From Anisodus tanguticus (lineage: Eukaryota > Streptophyta > Magnoliopsida > Solanales > Solanaceae), in the NCBI GenBank assembly GCA_034509755.1, contig CM067541.1, positions 31,633,504-31,697,503 of the forward strand: a stretch of 64,000 bases of DNA, read 5' to 3'. Under the pieces are notes generated by a model, which was given only the letters and a program-made list of their open reading frames with translations, made no database searches and was not told the origin of the DNA. Below, piece by piece: positions 57,673-64,000 of this stretch. Numbering within the stretch: the first letter of the stretch is position 1; each line of letters begins with the position of its first letter. The translations under genes and the position numbers were made by a program.

Positions 57673-58113
57673 TCTTATATTCAAAATGATATTATTGATA
57701 TATTATTAGGAAAATTTGAATTAATTATTCTACTTTTTATATAAAATAATTAATCAGACCATTTTAGTACATTTCATGACATTGTTATTTTTTATTTCAC
57801 AAATTAAATACGAAAAGTATATAATTTATTCCATGGAGTTACTATCGCATCCCGCGTACAAAACGAACCCTTCATTAATTTTAGGCAAAAGACATAGATT
57901 TACCCCTAAACTATACTCGAAATCTCAATATCACACTCAAACTATTAAGGCGCCTATTACCCCCTGACAATTTTAAAAGTAAATTTAATACCACCCCATA
58001 AGCTGATGTGGCACAAAAAATATATGATTAAATAATAGGAAAATGAAGTCAAAATTAAATTTTAATTTTAATAAAAAAATAATTTCACCATCCCCGCCCC
58101 CATTTTCTCCTCC
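57673..58113. other. AT-rich intergenic sequence with a common plant repeat scrap
   Basis: No gene found. The stretch around 57885-58015 (TTTACCCCTAAACTATACTCG, ATACCACCCCATAAGCTGATG) resembles a repeat often seen in plant intergenic DNA, but no ends could be defined. Confidence 0.4.
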
Positions 58114-58121
58114 TTCCCCTC

Positions 58122-59125
58122 TAGGGCTGACAATTTCACCCTGACCCGATAGATATCCGATCCACCCGACCCGATTATATGGACGAAAATTCAACAAAAT
58201 ACGGATTTTAATCGGGTGACAGATGGATCGGGTCGGATTCGGGTGGACATACATCCAACCCACCACCCGACCCATCCATCCACCCATTTATAAATTAATT
58301 ATTTTAGGAGTATTAATGTGGATGAAAATATGTTATAGGCATTAAAAACTACTACTACTATATCTATAGCCATCAATACCGTGAACAAAACTAATAAAAA
58401 TTTCATCTCACTGATAATAGATTTTAAAATCATTATTCACTTACTGATTCCATATGAAGCCTGCAAAGTGACTGAATGTTAAATTTTTGAAGGACGCCTA
58501 AAGAAATAAAATAGAAGATTAATTCTCAAATTAGAAACGTTAAACATATCATGTAATAATTGATTTTGGAGCCTCCTTTTTATACTATTATTTTAATTTC
58601 TGGAGAACAGAGAAAATAAGATCATACAGAAAACATGATATTAAGATATAGCGGAAGTCGAAAACAATAACTTGCCTCTTTTTGTTTTGACTCAATAAAA
58701 ACATCTTTATGAATAGATAGATTTCTGTTATGCTTCCTCATGATGCATAATAACAAAAGTTAGACATGAGATAAGCATCGGTGCAGATAGCAAACAGTCT
58801 GTTGGGAGAAAGAAATCCACAAAGATGTAATACATAAAAGTTGATTATTTTTTTCAAATATTCTTACCATCTTCCTTCAAGAGGAAGCAGTTTCACTAAT
58901 GATAAACCAAAAAATAATAAAACTATAAAACCATGAGAGAAGTTGTGATCAATTTCAAATTCAAACCCATTCGCGAAGCACCCGATCCACCCGTGGATGA
59001 TGGGTGGATCGGATGTGGATGAAGAAAAAATAGGGTGATGAATGGATCGGGTGATGGATGGATGGTTAGCGGGTGGAGGCGGATTGAGCTCCATCCGATC
59101 CACCTCCGATTCATTGCCAGCCCTA
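58122..59125. mobile_element. Non-autonomous hAT transposon
   Basis: Starts TAGGGCTGACAAT and ends ATTGCCAGCCCTA, near-perfect terminal inverted repeats, flanked by the perfect 8-bp duplication TTCCCCTC (58114-58121 and 59126-59133). That is the hAT hallmark. Both subterminal regions (58138-58290 and 58975-59110) are dense in GATCCACCC / GGGTGGATC motifs that can pair with each other. The 1004-bp element has no transposase; ORFs across the ends are artefacts of the motif arrays. Confidence 0.9.
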
Positions 59126-59133
59126 TTCCCCTC

Positions 59134-59800
59134 TTCTCATCCACCTCCACACCACCCCCGCCTCCATTTGAAATTATCATAATTTTGAAGCAATTTCAGA
59201 TAAAAAGGATTGGAAAGAATCAGACCTAATTGTATGTAAATACAGATCAATTACGTATGTAATTTGACTGGATTGCTCCTCCTTCGCTTTGCGGGCAGGT
59301 AGTATTTTAAAAGCAAAATATCCTAAATGTAAGTTGTCTGAAATGAGATGTTAATATGTTACGATAATTTTAGTAGATTTTCATAACCCTATTAGTCAAT
59401 CACATTGACACAGAAGTGTTTTATTTTCAGAATGACACAAAGTTCGTTTTTTCTTTTAAGCACAATGGGAAAACTAGCATAGCGAAGAGCAAAACAAGCG
59501 ATATAGCTTGAATATTTTTGGTCCTTAGTTGAAGATATGTCAATGAAAAAACAGTTCTCTTTAATACTGTGATTTTTTGTGTTACTGTATTCAAAACGGC
59601 GGTGATGCATCTGGAGAAATGGTGGTGATGGCGGATATGGTGTTTCCGATGAGATGGGGTTGTGGATAGTTTAGTAATGAAGAAGATATAATTATTGAAG
59701 ATTTTAATGATTAATTAGAGATTAATTAATAAATAAATAAATAAAAAGGCAAATCGATGCATTAAGTTTTCGCTCGCCGAGTACGAGCAATAATATAAGA
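59134..59800. other. Intergenic sequence upstream of the receptor kinase gene
   Basis: No coding frame or transposon recognised. AT-rich, with a short (TAAA)n tract at about 59725-59745. It probably includes the distal promoter of the downstream gene. Confidence 0.45.
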
Positions 59801-60077
59801 ATTAAAATTTAAAAGAAAAGTCAGGAGTTCACAGCCGCTTTTGGAAAAGCAGAAGGAAAACGTCAAAGTCTTGTGTTTCATTTTCTGCAAGTCTTGAGTC
59901 GTCGCTCTCCTCTTCTTTCTTTGACCCATCAATTCAAGCCCTATGTCATAAATTCTACTCCTCTGAAGCTTCTTTTGATTGATTAACCCTCACCCCAATT
60001 CCCACGCCAGTAATTGTACCCCTTTATCTGCTCTTCTTTTACAATAATTTAAGCTATACTTTCTTTCATGCCAACTT
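59801..60077 (+). promoter_or_regulatory. Promoter and first leader exon of the receptor kinase gene
   Basis: A W-box-like TTGACC (59921-59926) and a TTGAC core on the other strand (59862-59866) fit WRKY control, common for defence-related receptor kinases. The pyrimidine-rich stretch CTCTCCTCTTCTTTCTTTG near 59905 looks like the start of the leader. A good donor site, CTT|GTAAGTAAC, ends a presumed non-coding exon at 60077. The transcription start is not determined. Confidence 0.45.
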
Positions 60078-60940
60078 GTAAGTAACTGTTTCTTTAATTT
60101 AAATGCTTTCAACAAGGACTGAGGAATCATGAAGTCATGATCAGGAAGCTCTGATTTTTTCTAGATATTGAATTTTACTCTTAATTGTTCCATTTTAACG
60201 AACCTTTCTGTGTTCTTTGAGCCTTGTGGGTTGGATATTGTGTTATATCAAGTGGGGTTCATTTTTTACCTTGAAATTGTGAGCTTTTCTGCTTGTGCTA
60301 GTGGAAGATAAGGTAAACTTCATTTTTTATCAAGGATTAGGAACTCCCCCAGTAGTTATTAATGCATTATTTGATTAGTGTCACATGTCATACAAAATTT
60401 GAATGGTTGGATTTCAATTCAATTCTCCATCTCCTTTAAAGAGTCTTGCTTAGGGAGAGATTAATCTCTCAATAGTTGTTATGCTTTTTTTATATTAGTT
60501 TTCTCACATGTAGGTTAGTTGACCAAATCATATTAAATTTATTATGCATATTTTAGTATACATCTCTTGCTTCTCATTTATCGTCGTAAAAGGTCTGCAA
60601 TCGTTAGGTTCCGCATGACGTCTAATTATTTTGATCCCAACATATTGGTGTGCTGAGTTGAAAAAGAAATTCTCTTCATAGTTATTAATTGTATAGTTGT
60701 AGCTGGTTAATCCTGACGATAGTTTGTACTGTAATGACTGATTTCCTTGGTTGGCATGTTCTTACTTGCTCTCTAAATATTTTCTTCTCTGGCTATATAA
60801 CTTGGTGCCCATGTTCAGTTCCACAGTTTGTAAGTGCCTTTAGTTAGTTATATGTTGTAGTGGTCTATGAGAAACAACTGTCTGCTTGCAAGTCAATTGC
60901 TCCCTTCAGTTCTTAATATTTTCCTTAAAATACTTTGCAG
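60078..60940 (+). other. Predicted intron in the 5' leader
   Basis: Donor GTAAGTAACT at 60078 and acceptor TTTGCAG ending at 60940, with a T-rich 863-bp interior and no ORF. Inferred from splice-site quality and position only. Confidence 0.5.
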
Positions 60941-61011
60941 ATTGTTGGAGTTGTTCGTCCAACTGATATCAAATGCTTTAGGCTTTGCATACTAGTCTAT
61001 AGAGATCTTAA

Positions 61012-61041
61012 ATGTTGGGCCCTAAGTTGATGCAACTATGA
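61012..61041 (+). promoter_or_regulatory. Upstream ORF overlapping the receptor kinase start
   Basis: A nine-codon frame (MLGPKLMQL, stop TGA at 61039-61041) overlaps the main ATG (61038-61040) in the tetranucleotide ATGA. Ribosomes finishing it would end exactly on the main start codon. A two-codon ORF (ATG CTT TAG, 60973-60981) precedes it. These are likely to damp or tune translation of the kinase. Confidence 0.5.
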
Positions 61042-61904
61042 TTGGGCCGTTCCCAGAGATGGTGTCAAATTGCGGAGCCCTTACCATTCCTGCTGCTATT
61101 TTGATCTATCTGCTCTTTAGTTGCACTGTCTGTTGTGCTCTTCAGAGTGATATTGACTGTCTGAAATCTATTAAAATCTCCTTAGAAGACACATTCAATA
61201 TCTTAGACTCTTCATGGAATTTCAATAATCAGACTGAAGGTTATATATGCAAATTCACTGGGGTTGATTGCTGGCATCCTGATGAGAACAGGGTTTTGGG
61301 TATCAGTCTTCGAGACATGGGGCTCAAGGGAGAGTTCCCACGTGGTATTCAGAATTGCTCATCGTTGACAAAATTGGATCTTTCAAATAACAAGCTCAAT
61401 GGAAGTATTCCCTTTAATATCTCCGAAGTTATAGGTTTCGTGGTGAACCTTGATCTATCCTCCAACCAACTATCAGGAAATATCCCTGTGAATCTTGCAA
61501 ATTGCTCTTATCTAAATGTCCTTAAACTTGATAACAACCGATTAACAGGTCACATTCCTCCTGAGATTGGCCTGCTTGGTCGACTGAAGACGTTTAGTGT
61601 AGCAAACAATCTACTAAATGGGCAAGTTCCAAACTTTATAAATGATACGAAGTTTCCTGTTGAGAGTTATGCCAATAATCAAGGACTGTGTGGAACTCCT
61701 CTGCCTGTCTGCCGGGGTCCTGCAAAGAAATCTCCTATTGGACTCATTGTTGGTGCAACGATTGGTGGAGTGACTGTAGCTGCTGTAGCCATGACCATTG
61801 GCATGTTCTTTTATCTAAGAAGTCTGTCCAGGAAGAAGAAAAAGGACGAAGATCCTGAGGGGAATAAATGGGCCAAGAGTATTAAGGGCGCCAAAGCAAT
61901 CAAG
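61038..61904 (+). CDS. BIR1-like: BIR1-like LRR receptor kinase, exon 1 (signal peptide, LRRs, membrane span)
   Basis: Exon 1 encodes 289 residues ending on a codon boundary at the donor AAG|GTAAGA. It holds a signal peptide (hydrophobic stretch about residues 17-34), an LRRNT_2 cap ('CLKSIKISLEDTFNIL ... SSWNF ... CKFTGVDCW', about 40-80), four to five short LRRs (about 90-205, with 'LTKLDLSNNKLNGSIP', 'NLDLSSNQLSGNIP', 'LKLDNNRLTGHIPPEIG'), a 'NNQGLCGTPLPVC' cap, a single membrane span ('IGLIVGATIGGVTVAAVAMT', about 235-262) and a basic juxtamembrane stretch. The ectodomain with few LRRs is that of the BAK1-interacting BIR family, closest to At5g48380 (BIR1), a negative regulator of immunity at the plasma membrane. 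Start chosen at 61038; an in-frame ATG at 61059 also keeps the signal peptide. Confidence 0.9.
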
Positions 61905-62175
61905 GTAAGAAGTTTTTTCTGTGGCAAATCATTGTAAGTTCTCACTTCATTAAGATTTTCTCTTTGACTCATCTTTGCTTGATTCGTCTAGCTATAGGTT
62001 TTATTTAAGCATCTAAGCCGGATATAGAACCATAATTCTTCTATTTTTCTTACAAGTTCTCTCTTCATTTTCATTCCTTAACAAGCAAATGATTTTTTCA
62101 CTTGCTCCAGTGTGATTTTTCAGTTACTCTAGTTAATGCCTAATTTAGCATTTGGTATTCCTTTTTCTTTTTCAG
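61905..62175 (+). other. Intron of the BIR1-like gene
   Basis: A 271-bp phase-0 intron, GTAAGA at 61905 and TTTTTCAG ending at 62175. Splicing joins ...AKAIK to LSMFEKSVSKMRLSDLM, which is the continuous juxtamembrane sequence expected for this family. Unspliced reading stops 18 codons in. Confidence 0.9.
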
Positions 62176-63192
62176 CTTTCAATGTTTGAGAAGTCTGTTT
62201 CTAAAATGAGACTAAGTGATCTCATGAAGGCCTCTAACAACTTCAGCAAAAATAATATTATTGGGTCAGGAAGGACAGGTACTGTCTACCGAGCAGTACT
62301 TGATGATGGCACTTCCCTTATGATTAAGAGGTTGCAAAATACACAACACTCAGAGAAAGAATTTGTGTCTGAGATGGCTACTTTGGGTAAGGTAAAGAAC
62401 CGTAGCTTGGTTCCTCTTCTTGGTTTTTGCGTGGCTAAGAAAGAAAGACTGTTGGTCTACAAGGACATGCCAAATGGTAACCTGCATGATAAGTTACATT
62501 TGGTTAGTGAAGGGGGCAAAGTTCTAGAGTGGCCTTTGAGAATCAAAATAGGCATCGGAGCAGCCAAAGGATTTGCGTGGCTCCACCACAATTGCAATCC
62601 TCGTATTATCCACAGAAACATTAGTTCTAAATGCATCTTATTAGATGTGGAATTTGAGCCAAGAATATCAGATTTTGGACTTGCTCGGCTCATGAATCCA
62701 ATCGACACTCATTTGAGTACTTTTGTCAATGGAGAATTTGGGGACATGGGATATGTCGCTCCAGAGTACTTGCGAACTCTTGTGGCTACACCAAAAGGTG
62801 ATGTCTATAGTTTTGGTGTTGTACTTCTTGAGTTGGTAACGGGTGAGAGGCCTACCTACGTGACCAAAGCTCCTGAGAGCTTTAAGGGAAATTTGGTGGA
62901 GTGGATCACACATCTCTCGAGTGATTCAATGCTTCAAGATGCAATAGACAGTTCATTGTCTGGAAAAGGTCATGATGAGGAGGTCTTCCAGGTTCTTAAA
63001 GTTGCTTGTCGGTGTGTATTGTCTGCAGCTAAGGAGAGGCCAACAATGTTTGAAGTGTACCAGCTTCTAAGAGCCATCGGAGAACGATATAATTTCACTA
63101 CAGAAAATGACATTTTGATGCCTTCGGAGAGTGATGATGGTATTCAAATGGTGGAGTTCATTGTTGCTCAAGATGTAAAAGAGGCTTTCTAG
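62176..63192 (+). CDS. BIR1-like: BIR1-like LRR receptor kinase, exon 2 (kinase domain)
   Basis: Exon 2 adds 338 residues (total 627; the Arabidopsis relative is about 620) and ends TAG at 63190-63192. The kinase domain, about residues 305-585, has a glycine loop 'IIGSGRTGTVYRAVL' (about 318-327), an ATP-binding Lys in 'LMIKRL' (about 340), 'IIHRNISSKCILLD' (His435-Arg436-Asn437), 'ISDFGLARL' (Asp455) and 'GYVAPEYL'. The catalytic-loop Asp of HRD is Asn, as in the At5g48380 group, annotated as probably inactive although activity has been reported for BIR1. It would act by binding BAK1-type co-receptors and restraining defence signalling. No frameshift or stop: the gene appears functional. Confidence 0.92.
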   Translation, partial: LSMFEKSVSKMRLSDLMKASNNFSKNNIIGSGRTGTVYRAVLDDGTSLMIKRLQNTQHSEKEFVSEMATLGKVKNRSLVPLLGFCVAKKERLLVYKDMPNGNLHDKLHLVSEGGKVLEWPLRIKIGIGAAKGFAWLHHNCNPRIIHRNISSKCILLDVEFEPRISDFGLARLMNPIDTHLSTFVNGEFGDMGYVAPEYLRTLVATPKGDVYSFGVVLLELVTGERPTYVTKAPESFKGNLVEWITHLSSDSMLQDAIDSSLSGKGHDEEVFQVLKVACRCVLSAAKERPTMFEVYQLLRAIGERYNFTTENDILMPSESDDGIQMVEFIVAQDVKEAF

Positions 63193-63417
63193 TAGAACCA
63201 GTCCCATGTAATTGTAAGATTTGCTTTCTGCTGTATTTTCTTTTATCCTATACAAGTACCACGTTCAATATACCCACACAGCCGCACCATTCCCATCTTC
63301 TTAAGCTTATTCCATTTGTTTTGGGAGGAGGGCCAACGGTGGGGGTATGATGGTTGGCTTGAATGTCCTTTAAGTCAATTTATTTTTTGCTTTTTGTGGA
63401 TTTTTTACTTGGAAGGA
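63193..63417 (+). other. 3' untranslated region of the BIR1-like gene
   Basis: T-rich sequence after the stop. No perfect AATAAA is present; CAATATA near 63267 is a weak candidate. The transcript end cannot be placed. Confidence 0.4.
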
Positions 63418-63665
63418 TACAATAACAACAACATACCCAGCTCACAACGTGGGGTCTGGGGAGGGTAGAGTGTACGCAGGCCTTACCTACCTTGGTAGGT
63501 AGAAATGTTGCTTCCGAAAGACCTTCGATTCAAGACAAAGCATAACGGTCAAACCCGGACAAGAAATCTAAAGCAGTATGAAAATGATGTTAACAAAAAA
63601 CGAATAAGTCATGGCAAAGCATTCTGAAAAAAGAAACAATAACTAACGCAAGTAAATACAAAGTA
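63418..63665 (-). mobile_element. 5'-truncated RTE LINE 3' end (or derived SINE)
   Basis: Matches 53442-53700 of the full LINE in the same minus orientation. It starts with AACAACAACATACCCAG (the complemented TTG tail), has GGGGAGGGTAGAGTGTACGC and TTCCGAAAGACC, and ends near CTAACGCAAGTAAATAC. No target duplication was recognised. Confidence 0.75.
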
Positions 63666-64000
63666 AATATGTTTGATCTTCATATGGTAGGAACAAGTGT
63701 GTAGCAGTCGACACTGTTTGCTGACACTATAATGGTGTGATATCACTAAAGATTTTCCCCGATTTATACAAAAAACGATATATGAGATCTAATTAGTAAT
63801 TAGGTTTATTTGGTAAATTTCATTGCCTGTGATTTTTTAAGAACCTATAAAACTTGGGACCAAATTTCACTAGCTCACTTTTTTTTTATTCTCCTTTTCA
63901 ATTTTCCTCCCTTTCCTCTTAAAAATGGTGAAATAAAAGGGTATTCCTCTGTCTTTTGATATTTGCAAATTTGTATCCAAATTGACAAATAGGATACGAA
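63666..64000. other. Unassigned intergenic sequence to window end
   Basis: AT-rich; no gene, RNA or repeat recognised. Confidence 0.45.

Overview
This is a transposon-dense piece of a plant nuclear genome. It most likely comes from the nightshade family (Solanaceae). The grounds are an old multi-ORF caulimovirid (endogenous pararetrovirus) copy, RTE-type LINE 3' ends with a (TTG)n tail followed by the widespread 'GGGGAGGGTAGAGTGTACGCAG'-type sequence, Gypsy LTRs of about 2-2.5 kb primed by initiator tRNA-Met, Stowaway-like 'CTCCCTCC' MITEs, and one ordinary two-exon leucine-rich-repeat receptor kinase. Family is inferred from repeat style; genus cannot be read from the sequence.

Layout. 1-8267: a decayed minus-strand Ty3/Gypsy element (gag remnant 5777-6613, primer site 8254-8265) split by a plus-strand solo LTR (276-2781) with a near-perfect 5-bp target duplication. 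8268-16560: LTR fragments, GC-rich hAT-like sequence, a fragment resembling a BED-type hAT transposase start, a G-rich minisatellite with a 24-G run, and a truncated MITE. 16600-25960: about one genome length of an endogenous pararetrovirus on the plus strand. Its order is tRNA-Met site, two small ORFs, movement protein fused to a second retropepsin-like domain, several coiled-coil ORFs, capsid protein with zinc knuckle, a further small ORF, protease-RT-RNase H, transactivator-like ORF and a duplicated-repeat promoter. It is broken by many stops and frameshifts. 26217-26890: hAT transposase C-terminal remnant.

27129-38402: minus-strand Gypsy chromovirus complex with three LTR copies and two internal segments. 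One LTR carries an organelle-derived insert that includes a chloroplast rpoC2 piece. 38403-42912: plus-strand Gypsy remnant whose LTR contains a piece of mitochondrial 26S rRNA. 42913-43963: Mutator-like transposase remnant interrupted by a 159-bp CACTA mini-element and then cut by the next Gypsy. 43964-52680: a Gypsy with 2.1-kb LTRs whose only recognisable coding is gag, so probably non-autonomous. 53442-57660: an apparently full-length RTE LINE on the minus strand with a 12-bp target duplication (one mismatch). 58122-59125: a non-autonomous hAT element with a perfect 8-bp duplication.

The only gene that looks intact and functional is at about 59.9-63.2 kb on the plus strand: an LRR receptor-like kinase of the BIR1 (At5g48380-like) type, two coding exons, 627 residues, with a likely intron in its 5' leader and several upstream ORFs, one overlapping the main start by four bases. 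Nothing suggests the transposon fragments act with it, apart from an RTE 3' fragment about 225 bp beyond its stop codon.
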